Source of the DNA: Irineochytrium annulatum
Lineage: Eukaryota; Chytridiomycota; Chytridiomycetes; Chytridiales; Chytridiaceae
DNA length: 25,821 bases
Direction of reading: 5' to 3'
Assembly: GCA_027600665.1 (NCBI GenBank)
Contig: JADGJL010000308.1
Coordinates: 1 to 25,821 of the forward strand
Shown one piece after another: positions 1 to 9,900 of the stretch (the stretch's first letter is position 1; every line of letters begins with the position of its first letter). The position numbers were made by a program, and so were the translations under genes. Under the pieces are notes generated by a model. It ran no database searches, was not told the DNA's origin, and saw only the letters and a list, made by a program, of their open reading frames with translations.

Positions 1-656
1 ACTTGTAGCCGGATTTACCATCAATTACTATTACATCTCGACGAAGAAGCAAAAGGGGACAACCAAATTGAAATCCTGTTATGAAACCTAAGGAAAATAT
101 GCCTAGTTCTATATATCAACTTTTGTTGCCGACCGCTGGATCCCGAGATCACCTATCACCTGAGACCCTTGTAACCTTAAACCCTAAGCTTCGCCAGGAT
201 CATTGCGTTGATTCAACCTTGATCTAACATGATCGCGTTTCTGTTTATGCTCTCTTCGGCGGGACGAGATAGGATGAGAGTCGGACTGGGAGAGAAGAGA
301 GAGGTGAAAGAACTTAATACCCTGCGCCACGGGGCTGATTATCCCGGCACCGATTATGAAGCTAATTAACACAAAAGAACTCGAGCTAAAAGTCAAAAGA
401 ACTACAGCTCCTTACCTATCCCAACAATAATAACACTGCTCCCTAATTGACACTTGTCCTAACGAACATTCGAAAATTTAAGAGGTCCAAAAAACCGCCA
501 TTGCGCGATTACAATACACAACGGTCAATGGGCTACGCGCGACGGTGTCGGAAACGCCATCGCGGTCGCGGTTTGGCTTCGGAAGCTCGCATTCGTCAAA
601 CTTGCTTTTCAGGACATTCCGCTCTCTGATCGCGAGCACCTCCCGTCCCCGTCGCG
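1..656. other. Left-edge intergenic region
   Basis: I see no supported gene here. The open frames on both strands are short, arginine- and serine-rich, and have no recognisable motif. The right part (about 500-656) is GC-rich and immediately precedes the E2 start codon, so it probably holds that gene's promoter and 5' leader. A single telomere-like AAACCCTAA occurs at 179-187 but is not repeated. Confidence 0.5.
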
Positions 657-2507
657 ATGCACCGATTCCGCTTGCCCCGTTCCGTCCCCAGAGCCCCGAT
701 TCCGGTTAGTTTTGTCGTTCGTTGGGCTAGTGGTTGATGGAAACACCCGCGACTTTACATGGCCGCGCCGGCGGCCTTAGCGGTCATTGAGCGGCTGGAC
801 GGACTAACTCACTCACCTGCAGACATTCGGCGCTGCTCGCGCACAATTAAGAGCAACAGCGCCGTCGGTGAGTGTTCTCCTTGCCTGCTGCGAGTTTTCT
901 GTATTGGTCAGTGCGCTCACGGGGGCTTTCTTCCAAAGACGCGCCATCTCGTTACTCCCACCGCCACCATCGCTGCCTCCAGTCACCCTACCTTCCACCA
1001 TGCTTCTGCTCGGAGCTTTCACGCGACATCCGCAGCGCGCGGTACGATCCCCTTCCTCCTGGCCGACATCGGCGAGGGCATCACGGAATGCGAGGTGATC
1101 CAGTGGTTCGTCAAGCCGGGAGACAGGATTGAGCAGTTCACGCGCATCTGCGAGGTTCAGTCCGACAAGGCCGCCGTTGAGATCACGTCAAGGTACGACG
1201 GCGTCGTGAAGGTTTTGCACTACAAGGAAGGGGACATGGCGAAGGTCGGGAGGCCGCTGGTCGATATCGAGACGGATGGGGACGCGGAAGTGCAGGCGGC
1301 GGCGGGAAATGGTGCCGTGAAGGGGGAGACACAGAAGGCGGCCGCCGCTGCAGAGGTGGCGTCGGTCGTGGGGGATGTGACCGAGGTTGGAGACTCGATC
1401 ACGACGTTTGCGACGCCGGCGGTTAGGAGGATCGCAAAGGAGAAGAAGGTGGATCTGAGCAAAGTCGTCGGGACCGGGAAGGGCGGGAGGATCTTGAAGG
1501 AGGACGTTATCAGCTACTGCGAGGGCGCGATCAAGCCGGTTAAAGGTACACATGGTTTTACCTCGCGCGGCTTATGGAGCAGCATGTTCATATCTCGTTT
1601 ATTATTAGCCTCGGAGGTCGCGTCCACTATCCATCTGCAACACCCCTTCCAGCCGGCCTCCGTTCACCCTCACGCTGGAGAGACGAAGCTGGTCCCTCTC
1701 AGCGCAATCCAGAAGGCCATGTTCCGCCAAATGACCAAGTCCCTCACGATCCCGCACTTCGGCTACTCGGACGAGATCGTCCTCAACCCGCTCGCGGCCT
1801 TCAGGGACGCCCTGAACGCCCACTTGGCCATGCCCACCATGCAGGGCCGCTACCCGTTCAAGAAGATTACTTACATGCCGATTTTCCTCAAGGCCATGTC
1901 GCTAGCGCTGCGGGAGTACCCGATACTAAACGCGTGCTTGGTCGAGGACACGGACGGGAAGGTCGCGTTGCAGTACAGGGAGAACCATAACATCGGGGTT
2001 GCGATGGACACGCCCAATGGGTTAGTTTGGGTTCGCGCCCGCTCTATATCACGCCTGATAGCTGAAATTTATTTCCCACGTCTCTCCAGCCTCATCGTGC
2101 CCAACGTCAAGAACGTCCAGCAGCGTTCCATCTTCGAGATCGCCGCGGAGCTCGCCCGCCTCAAGGAGCTTGGCGCCAGGAACGCCATCGCTTCCGCTGA
2201 CCTCGGCGGCGGCACGATCACGCTCTCAAACATCGGCTCGATCGGCGGCACGTACCTCCATCCCGTCCTGGTTTCGTCCGAGGTCTGCATCGGCGCTGTC
2301 GGCAAGAGCATGAGGGTGCCAAGGTTCGAGACGGTCGTCGACCGGGCAACCGGGGAGAAGACCGAGGTCGTCGTGGCAAAGGAGGTGCTGGCTGTCAGCT
2401 GGAACGCGGATCATCGGGTCATTGATGGCGCGACGATGGCGAGGTTCGTGGCCGCGTGGAAGCGGTACTTGGAGACGCCGGCGTTGTTGGGTGCTGACAC
2501 GCGATAA
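657..2507 (+). CDS. DBT: Branched-chain 2-oxoacid dehydrogenase E2 (dihydrolipoyl transacylase), mitochondrial
   Basis: This is the acyltransferase core of the mitochondrial complex that degrades the 2-oxoacids of Val, Leu and Ile. I read five exons: 657-704, 823-867, 939-1545, 1609-2020 and 2090-2507, giving 509 aa. Exons 1 and 2 (16 and 15 codons) plus the start of exon 3 encode an Arg/Ser/Ala-rich presequence with few acidic residues, ending near SFHATSAARG. A lipoyl domain follows at about 67-142, with lipoyl-Lys108 in QSDKAAVEI. The E1/E3-binding domain is at about 189-225 (ATPAVRRIAKE...GKGGRILKEDV). The catalytic domain ends in DHRVIDGATM with His479 and Asp483. The QSDKA motif and the GLIVPNVKNVQ segment, restored by removing intron 4, favour branched-chain E2 over pyruvate or oxoglutarate E2. 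Introns 3 and 4 (63 and 69 nt) are multiples of three without stops, so unspliced reading stays open. The start at 657 was chosen because it yields the presequence; an ATG at 759 lies inside intron 1. Confidence 0.93.
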
Positions 2508-2774
2508 GGCACGCGTTATATTTACATCCGGGACAATACAGGTCATTACCAGTTAAAGATCTCTCTGTGCTGCTCCCATTCTCTGCTGATTATTTTTTTT
2601 TGGGGTTTTTTGTTCTGTCTTTCATTGTGTTCGTTTTCGATTCTGGATTAAAAAATTCATGCTATTGATTTTTTCTTGCATCGCTAAGAATATGACGCAC
2701 GGTTGGCGTCCATCGCTCTTGATAACGAGAATGTCTAAAATAATAAATGACAATGATATGAAGACAATAGGTAA

Positions 2775-4748
2775 CTAGCTGGCGGTGCCTTCTGTCGATC
2801 CCCGTACGACCTGATATGAATGCGTAAATTATCAAGCAAACAAACAAGAATGAAAAGCTAACCTCGCCCGCCCTGTATCCTTCCTTCTTCCCCGGAATGT
2901 TAAACATCTCCTGCGGCATGTCAACGCTCGTGTTGATGTTCTGGAACGTGATGACCGCGCTGAGCGGCAGCATATTCACGGGGATCTCCACCTTGACCGG
3001 AAACCCGGGCGGCAGCTGCACGTTGAAGAACTCCCTTAGTGACCGCATGTGCTGATTCGACCCCATCCCGATCAAATCCAGCAACGGCAGCAGCGTCGAC
3101 AGCTCGATCGGGAAAGCCGACGACTGAATAGCCGGCGGTCCCGTCGTGCTCGGCGGTGCCCCGTTCTCCGACAAGGGCACGGGTGGCGCGTCGACGGACT
3201 TTGGCGGCCCGCCCTCCCCGTTGTAGACCCAGATTGTGGCCTTGAAGCCCTTGCTGGTGGACTTCTCGACCTTGGGTCGCCCGACGTGCAGGTGGACGTC
3301 CTTCTTAGATTCGTCGAAGAACTCGTCCGCCGTCATCGTCGTAGGCGCCGGCGGTTCCAACGACCCGCGAAATGCCGCCAGCTCGTGAAAGTGCCGCTTC
3401 GCCTGGGACCAATCGTCGGATTCGTCGATTTGTTTCGCGTTCTCCGTCGCCTCGCTCGCCCACGCCTCGTCGTCTGCGTCCGCGTTCACGATGACGAGAC
3501 CCCGCGGCGGTGGTTTCTTCGCCGGTGGGGGCGCAGCCTTCGCGGCCGCGCTCTTCCGCTCGCGGCGGACCATTTCGGGCAGGGGCTCGACATCCAAGTG
3601 TTCCGTGCGGACGCGGTTGACGAACTCGAGGCACTCGACGTTCCAGACTTGGGTGTCCCAGGGCCCGACTTTCTCGTTGCGGTCGACCTTGAAGGTCCAG
3701 AAGCCGTTTTGGGCGCGGGAGAGGTTAAAGGATTGAAAGTCGATTTCGGGAGGGGCGATCTGGACAAGCTATGGTCAGCACGCCGTACAAACCCGAACGT
3801 GTCGGTACTACTTACGATGTTGGTGTTTAGGCTGACGGAGAGCTCCTCCTCAACGTCTTGGTCCGTTAAAGTGAAATCTCGAGGGTACACTTGCTGCACA
3901 AGGTTCCGTTGATGGTCGCAAATGACTAACCGAGGACCTTTGCAGACATGTTAACTTACGCCAAGCACGATTATCTTAAACAACGAAGACTTACCCTCCG
4001 GCGTTTCCGAAAAGATAATCGAGATGTTGCCCCGAATCCACGACAGCCTTTCAAACCCAACAAGCGTGGTATCGATCCGCACGGAGGTTCCCTGTGGTCT
4101 CATTGGTCAGGCCATCGTGGAACAACGCAATACAACGCTCTCAAAGGACTCACCTTCTTGTAGACCTTGTACGTGTCTGACGGACATAGCTGGCTGACGA
4201 ACGGAATCCAGCTCTGGAACTGCCAATGCATCTCGAGATAAAAGTCCTTCACATCCTGCAACAACGTGTCAACGACAGAGGACGCGAGCAGGGGTTCTCC
4301 TCCCACTGTTCCGCCGCATCTTCCATCCTTTCTCCCCGCTTTCCATATCCTCGCCTCCTCCTTTGCCCTACTTGATAACAGCACGTACACCCACATTTGA
4401 AAGGGTCGTAAGGAGGTCCTTCCCTTGATTCTGGAACCAAAGGCCCAGCTCGGTCCTTCTGCTCCTAAAGATCCACTCCATGATCTCCCTGTCGCCAACG
4501 CTCGTGGCCTCCTGGAACGGGCTCCACCCGTCCTGCGTCTTGAGAAGCGTGCTCGCGCCATGATCGAGGAGGATTCGTACACATTCCTTCCGGTTGAGGC
4601 CGATGGCCAGCGTCAGCGGCGTGTGGCCCCGGAAGCGTTCGCTGAGATCGGGATGCGGGGAGCCGGAGGACGAGGACGCCGCCAGGAGGGACCGGAGGCC
4701 GTCGACGTCGTCGGCGAAGATGGCGCGGTGGAGGGGATGCGACGTCAT
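2775..4748 (-). CDS. ANKRD13-type ankyrin-repeat protein (GPCR-chaperone family)
   Basis: Six exons on the minus strand give about 531-533 aa: 4748 to 4395 or 4389, 4255-4154, 4091-3995, 3925-3816, 3759-2863 and 2810-2775. Exon 1 encodes ankyrin repeats (HPLHRAIFADDVDGL, GHTPLTLAIGLN, DGWSPFQEATSVGD). The rest matches the ANKRD13 C-terminal domain: FYLEMHWQFQSWIPFVSQLC, CPSDTYKVYKK, RIDTTLVGFERLSWIRG, then FKATIWVYN, LLPLLDLIGMGSNQHMRSL and LPPGFPVKVEIPVNMLPL. The length and the lack of C-terminal ubiquitin-interacting motifs resemble animal ANKRD13C, an ER-associated protein reported to assist GPCR biogenesis; the role here is inferred. The donor of intron 1 is ambiguous (gtgggt or gtacgt, both phase 0). 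The start is the first ATG (4748-4746). The last exon adds only 11 residues and its acceptor is less certain. The gene lies directly downstream of a 7TM receptor gene on the same strand. Confidence 0.88.
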
Positions 4749-5095
4749 TATTGGCAAGGATTATGCTTGCTTGTCGTGTGACCGTTAAATGATTACGACT
4801 ACAATTAGATTACGGAGGTTCGATCGCGCGCGGGCCGGCCCGCGGTAGATCTGGCGGTGGATCTGGGCTGAGCGATTGGCCGCGCGACCTTGTGCGGTGG
4901 CCACATCTCCCTCGATCCCGTCAACATTCGGTCAAGGTAAGGGCCGGCACTGGACAGAGGCCCTCTGGGGCGTGGGATGGTGGGCGGTCGGTCACTGACG
5001 AGTAGGTGGTCCCGAGGTTGGTGGGACGCAGCAGGTGTACTTTAAATTATGCGCAAACTATATACAGTGTTTATTGCCCGCCTTGCGGTGCAGCC
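4749..5095. other. Intergenic: receptor 3' end and ANKRD13-like promoter
   Basis: No coding frame is supported in these 347 bases between two minus-strand genes. They should contain the receptor's 3' untranslated end and the promoter of the ANKRD13-like gene. The left half is GC-rich and carries a perfect 16-bp palindrome, listed separately. Confidence 0.5.
4829..4844. repeat. Perfect 16-bp GC palindrome
   Basis: CGCGGGCCGGCCCGCG equals its own reverse complement. It sits about 80-95 bases upstream of the ANKRD13-like start codon. It could be a dimeric transcription-factor site in that promoter, or simply GC-rich chance; no second copy was seen in the window. Confidence 0.45.
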
Positions 5096-6209
5096 CTAGG
5101 CGCCCTCGCCCTCTTCCCTCATCTGGGTACTTGCTCCAACCCTTTTTTGTTCAGGGATAGCGGACATCCCGTGGACCGGTATGTGCCGCCCGTCCCCAAG
5201 CATCCAGTGCGGCAGCCGCACGCCAACCGTGGCCGCCGCAGCCCGTGCTACTCCCCGATTCAATAGCATGATCATGACCGGCGCGATAAACGTGTCCGCG
5301 GTCCCGAGCAAGTCTCCAATGCCGTTCAACCATTCGGGCACCGTCGTGCTCGCAGCAATTTCGTACGCCAGCAGGGCGAAAGCTGGCAGGTATGTGCTGG
5401 CGAACGCGACGACGACCCCGACGCAGCGGAAGAACACCTTCGTCTCGCGATTTCGGGCCTCTCGCTTGTCGTGGGACTCCTTTTCGCTTAGCGACGGGCC
5501 GCCCCCGCCGACCGTGCTCGAAGTTACGCGCCGGCTGGATCGGATCACCACGAAGTAAATGTAGAAGTATGAGCCCAGGGTGATGGTGGATGCGAGCACG
5601 ATGTACGACATCACCGCCAGGGTGGGGGCCAGCTCCGCGAAGCCTCCACCTGGGGTTCTCACGAGCGGGAAGAAGCAGTAGAAGCGGTCCTCGGCCGGCT
5701 CAAATCCGCGTGCTGTGTGGATCTGCACTGCGATCAGGACGGCGAACAGGACCTCGACGGCCGTCAGGACCGCGAGGAGCACGGGGCGCGAGTCCCTGAG
5801 GCCGACGACGACGGTGAGGAGGCGCTCGAGGGCGATAAGCATGTGGACGGTGGTGGCATTGCCCGCTGTCTCGATCGCGAGGACGGCTGCGATTTGGCAC
5901 GCGATATCCTTCTGAGGGGAGGCCGCGTCGAACCCGCCGAGGTATATGGTGCTGTAACCTTCCACCCAAATGAAAGAGGCCGCCCAGCTGAACTCGATGA
6001 TGAGAAGTAATACGAAAAGATAATCGGTTGTGTGGACGAGGAGCTCGCGGCGGTGCTTCGCGTAGGTTGCCAGCAATATGGCCTATTTGGAACAAAAATG
6101 GTCAGGTTGACTAGATCATGAGTGGACTCACGTTAAGCGGGATTGCGGCCATGTACATCGGCATGGCGGCCCATGCGAAGGCCTTATCGGCATCGGTCGC
6201 GTCGCGCAT
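5096..6209 (-). CDS. Rhodopsin-like seven-transmembrane receptor (GPCR)
   Basis: Two exons (6209-6132 and 6082-5096, intron 49 nt) encode 354 aa. Exon 1 gives a short N-terminus and half of TM1 (AWAAMPMYMAAIPLN), completed by AILLATYA in exon 2. Six further hydrophobic helices follow. Class-A-like signs are a Cys at the start of TM3 (DIACQIAAV) paired with a Cys in the loop before TM5 (RFYCFFP), and an acidic-Arg motif ALERLL at the TM3 end in place of DRY. A long basic/serine-rich third intracellular loop (about KESHDKREARNRETK) follows TM5. TM6 has TYLP where CWxP is usual, and TM7 lacks a clear NPxxY. The start is fixed by an in-frame stop a few codons upstream. Ligand and G-protein partner cannot be told from sequence. 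It resembles receptors expanded in zoosporic fungi (inference). Confidence 0.8.
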
Positions 6210-6325
6210 GAGGTGGCGGGTTACGCTCCCCGACAGTCGCTATGATCTGTGGCAATCAGCGACAATCGTTTCATTGAGGCTCCGACAGGCTAAATTGGTT
6301 TGCTTTACCATTGCCCCCTGGTGTT

Positions 6326-6608
6326 CGTCCAGTTCACAGTTAGCGCGATGGCGAACGCGACCATCGACTAAGTGGCCCATGCGAAGACTGTGTCGAGAAG
6401 CGATCACATCGTGCATGAGGAGAAAGTGAACGGTCAGCGCGGTTGCTAGCAACACGCAGTCCCGGCAATCAGCGGTGATCCTTTGATCCGGCGCCCACAG
6501 CCTGGCGATGTCGAGAAGACGCCGATGGCTCCAGCGAGTGCTTCTGTGGTCCGCTCTAGGCGGGGAAGAGGTTCGCGTCGTACGGACGTCAGTATGCGCT
6601 AACGGGGC
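6326..6608 (-). pseudogene. Decayed copy of 7TM receptor exon 1 and upstream region (copy Y)
   Basis: The stretch repeats, in the same orientation, the first exon of the intact receptor. Both contain GGCCCATGCGAAG and a GTGCATGAGG/GCGCATGAGG block at matching spacing, and the minus-strand reading (LMHDVIASRHSLRMGHLVDG) lines up with the receptor's LMRDATDADKAFAWAAMPMY. The right half (GGCAATCAGCGGTGATCC..., CCAGCGAG..., GGTCCGCTCTAG, GAGGTTCGCGTCGT) is instead shared with 9764-9900. No receptor exon 2 copy follows, so it cannot be functional. Confidence 0.6.
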
Positions 6609-7010
6609 TGGCGACGGTCTCCTTCAGGCAGCCCCCTAACCGTTCTGTTTGTCACGTTCGTCATGTTTGAGAAGGTTTCCCTACGTTCGAGTCAATTAAC
6701 GTTGTTGTAGACCATCATGTGGCTGCAGTCCCTGTGCGGGGACGAGGGGTCGCGCGTTGGTTGCCAAGTTGTTCGTGCGAACATGCCAGGTGGGGACCGC
6801 AACACACAGGCGTTGGGCCGTTGCCGTCAAAACCCACCGAGTAGACCAGGTCGGCGAGCGAAGGTTGAAAACCGTTATTCGATCTATTAGCTGAAACTAA
6901 TAGATTTACTGTAACTATCTTCGCCTCGACACCCAGCTAACTCAATAAAAAGTCGCTCTGGCGCGCGCTGATGAATTCGCTAACTTCAAACATCGTCCCC
7001 GCCGCGTCCT
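6609..7010. other. Intergenic within the accessory island
   Basis: I see no gene, RNA or clear repeat in these 402 bases. They separate the receptor relic from a decayed minus-strand coding stretch. Confidence 0.4.
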
Positions 7011-7627
7011 TCAGTTCATCCCACTGGTGATGGGCATCTCCAGCACGTTGTGAGCCTTACGGAGCTCGCACATCTCTGCAGCTATTTCGCGTACCAGTTC
7101 GTCGAAGATCCCACTGCACGCTTTATGCTTCTCCCCCAGAACCGACTTCCGTAACGTCGGTGATGGTCTCCCAAGATAGTCTACATCAACTAAATCGCTT
7201 GCACCAAAATTGGAAGTATTCAACTTCAATGTGCTCTCCTTCGTCTCCATCCCGACCAGCACTTTACCGCGATACCTTCACGCTGTTGATAACGCAAATA
7301 CCGGTCCTACTGGTAGTCCTTCTGCCAGTACGAACTCTTATCTGCTCCACCAAAAGCGCATCGTTTCACGCCTTCTGCGATGGCAAAAAGGCCCTCCTCT
7401 TGACTTTCAAGTTTAAGAGCTTCATGTGCCGACTCGCGCCTCGCGGGCCGTGGTGCCGCCGGCGGCGGCATCTCTTAGCTCACGTCGGCGTCATCACCGT
7501 AACAGGGCACGTTCTCTTTGTTCTCCAACGTGACCGCGCTGGCGTGGACGGGGACAGCACGCTCGAAGCTTGACAGGCGCCGTCCACTGCCGCCTGACCA
7601 GCTCCGATGTTGTTTGTACGCATCATC
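7011..7627 (-). pseudogene. Unrecognised minus-strand coding remnant
   Basis: Consecutive minus-strand frames read like protein: 7627 to about 7470 (with ERAVPVHASAVTLENKENV), then about 7440-7300 (ESAHEALKLESQEEGLFAIA, GVKRCAFGGADKSSYW), then 7262-7011 (METKESTLKLNTSNFGASDL, GIFDELVREIAAEMCELRKA), ending in a stop at 7011. The first two can be joined by a 51-nt gtgagc...gag intron. The next junction needs a stop codon (after WQKDYQ) and a one-base frameshift to be ignored, and I found no ordinary intron that removes both. No initiator ATG with a proper context was found. I do not recognise the family. It is either a decayed gene or a real gene with splice sites I have missed. It is head-to-head with the CRN gene. 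Confidence 0.3.
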
Positions 7628-7737
7628 CTAGGCGGCAGAGGGATCCAGGACTTCTTCCCTACTCGATGGGATTGATGACTTCCTGGCTTGGGAATTTTGT
7701 GTCTTTTCGTTCCACCTCTTCCACTCGCATTTGTAAC

Positions 7738-9631
7738 ATGGGCGACTACGAGGGATACTTCTACGTTCGCAGAAAGGCCGGGGAGGACGGCAAGGATGTG
7801 ATTGGAACGGTTCGAACGCGGTCGATCAGAGACCTCTTTGTCCTTAAGACCGCTCTGATGACGGCACCTCTCAAAGACCTATTCTATATCCCCAACGCAG
7901 CAGAGCTAGTGTTTGTTGGCCTCCCTCACCAGTTGTCCGACACGATCACGACAATACAAGATCTGATTGGGAACGGGTTCGGCAACACCCCAGAGTCGCC
8001 GATCACGTTTGAAGTGCGGAAGCGAGTTATTGACGTGCCTGAGAGTGAGGTGTCTAAAAAAACGAGAACATCGGATCTAGGTTTGAGCGTAAATAAGCAG
8101 CGCCTGCCTAATATTACCTTCAAGATGATTCGAAATCTACATTGCAGAAGTTGCTGGAGCCTTTCAAAGATTTCGATGCAGACCTTGTGAACAACCCGAA
8201 GGCATTGGCCGAGTTTTTGATAACTGCTATTCAACAGCCGCTGCCGACGAAGATTCCGACGGTCCTAAGGCGCCAGGCTGATGCTTTTCCCCACGAGGTG
8301 GAGTTCGTCACAAACAGCGAAGCCGGCTTAGTGATGGGTAATGCTTTGGCGAGCTCGGCGTGGGGTAGTGGCGAGCAAAGTATTGCAGATGTGTCGTATG
8401 AAGTTTTTATACAGATATGCGTGCTTGCAAAAAGCTATATTCCGTTCGAATTCCCTATAACGTTTGCGCGCGACACGCATGACACGTAAGCCGTACCCGC
8501 GTGTAATAATATTAACGCCTTCAGGACTGCGACAACTGTGAGGAGAAAACGTCCGGATCTGTTGTTCTGGTTGCGAAGTGTGCTCTTTTTTAAAGGGGAG
8601 GAGAAGGCGGACAACAGTAATGCCGCAATGACACTAGCAATATCGGAGTTGCAAAGTAAATTCGGAACATTCGACCCTTTTTACTATGGCAGTATCAAGT
8701 ACATCTTTTGTTACGCGCTGGCAGGTAATAGGATCAGTTTTTTTTGCCTTTACACCGACGAACCGCAACGCCCACGTACGAAGCCTACTTCGCATCTGAT
8801 ACCGCTTGTGGAGGAATTATCGCTTGGAAATCAGAGACATCGCCTGGTAGTGGTGAAAGTGATGATTTGCTTGCTGAGGCTGCTGAGGAGTACCCGAACG
8901 CGATATACTCAACTGCCTTTGAAGCTGGGTGAAAGCATAAAGAAAGGAGACACGGAGATCATTATACTTCCGGACTGCGTGATGAAAAAGTGCCCCGTTT
9001 CAAAGATCTTATCCGGTTATGAAGTTATCAAGACGATGTACGATGTTGCCCGAAATACCATTGGCCTGGTTCAAGCTCTGAAAGACTATCCAAAAGTCAA
9101 TCGTAACACTTCCATTGTCAAAATGACGACCAAAGGTCATGTCGTGGAATTACTTGTGAGTCGGAGTTGAAGATGATGGCCGAACAGCTTCTACAGGGAC
9201 TTCGCGTTCTTCATGCTGCGAATTTCGTGCATCGAGACATCAGACAGAATAACATCATTCAAAACGGCGGCGACTATCGCTTGATCGACCTTGAACTGGG
9301 TGGCCTGACTGATGAAATTATTCTAGGGCCGCTGTGGAATGAGCGGGATGAGAATACGTTGCGGCATGGAAGATATACCATAGCATCGGAAATGTATCAG
9401 TTCTCGAAGTTGCGCAGACTCCTCGCGGAGGAAACTGCTTTGAGCGAGGCTGGTGTCGATTTTTGGAACAGATGTGCAGAGCAAACGGCCGAGGCTGCAC
9501 TACAGCATGCGTGGTTCGAAGAGCAGAGGATTAGTGAGCGAGGATACACGGAAGGTGATGACGGCTCACAGAGTGCAGATGATAATGTTGGTATCGCGAG
9601 GGTGTTGGGCACAGCGGGACCTAATCTATGA
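7738..9631 (+). CDS. Crinkler (CRN)-type protein with PD-(D/E)xK nuclease-like and kinase-like domains
   Basis: CRN proteins are intracellular or secreted effectors/toxins known from oomycetes, chytrids and other fungi. Exon 1 is 7738-8088 (header domain). Exon 2, 8148-8485, follows a 59-nt intron in phase. Exon 3 starts at 8525 after a 39-nt intron. The nuclease-like region shows RPD (Asp codon 8556) followed by FFKGEEK (Glu 8598, Lys 8604), fitting PD...ExK. The C-terminal part from about 9167 shows FVHRDIRQNN (9224-9253) and IDLE, a minimal kinase catalytic loop and metal-binding site with no obvious glycine loop. Around 9096-9172 the frame changes: exon 3 runs into a TGA at 9168 while the kinase frame opens just before it. 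A weak-donor intron (for example 9096-9172 or 9117-9172) could bridge this. Otherwise it is a frameshift that breaks the gene. AATAAA overlaps the stop codon. The gene lies between receptor-exon relics. Confidence 0.72.
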
Positions 9632-9659
9632 ATAAATGGGAGTTTGCTCACAACATTCA

Positions 9660-9900
9660 AGTTAATGGGCATGGCGGCCCGTCAGAAGGCCTTTACGACA
9701 TCGGTCGCGTCGCGCTTTAGGTGGAGGGTTACGCGCCTACACAGTCGCCGCAATCAGTGGCAATCAGCGGCAATCCTTTGAACTTTCAGACTCGCTTTGT
9801 TGAGAGAATGCGAATGCACGCGCCAGCGAGGGCTCTAAGGTCCGCTGTAGACCGCGAAGGAGGTTCGTGTCATCTGGATGTCGTTGTTGCGGAACCGGGC
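9660..9900 (-). pseudogene. Decayed copy of 7TM receptor exon 1 and upstream region (copy Z)
   Basis: 9668-9748 aligns without gaps to 6160-6240, the first exon of the intact receptor and its upstream bases, with about 13 differences in 81 positions by eye. The reading is broken: the ATG position is lost and stops appear. From 9764 it continues into the block shared with 6463-6608 (GGCAATCAGCGGCAATCC, CCAGCGAGGGCTCT, GGTCCGCTGTAG, GAGGTTCGTGTC). It begins just after the CRN stop codon, so whatever receptor sequence once lay to its left is gone. Confidence 0.65.

Noticed and set aside
179..187. Telomere-like AAACCCTAA
   Set aside because: Single copy; no tandem array, so not evidence of a chromosome end.
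2662..2862. Membrane-like C-terminal extension of the ANKRD13-like protein (FSFLFVCLIIYAF)
   Set aside because: It is read-through into an intron with a gttagc donor at 2862; splicing to 2810 removes it and the family has no transmembrane end.
3049..3912. 287-aa plus-strand reading frame
   Set aside because: Arginine-rich antisense shadow of the conserved ANKRD13-like exons; no family motifs.
6680..6700. tRNA T-loop-like TTCGAGTC
   Set aside because: Flanking bases do not form a T stem and no matching D or anticodon arms are present.
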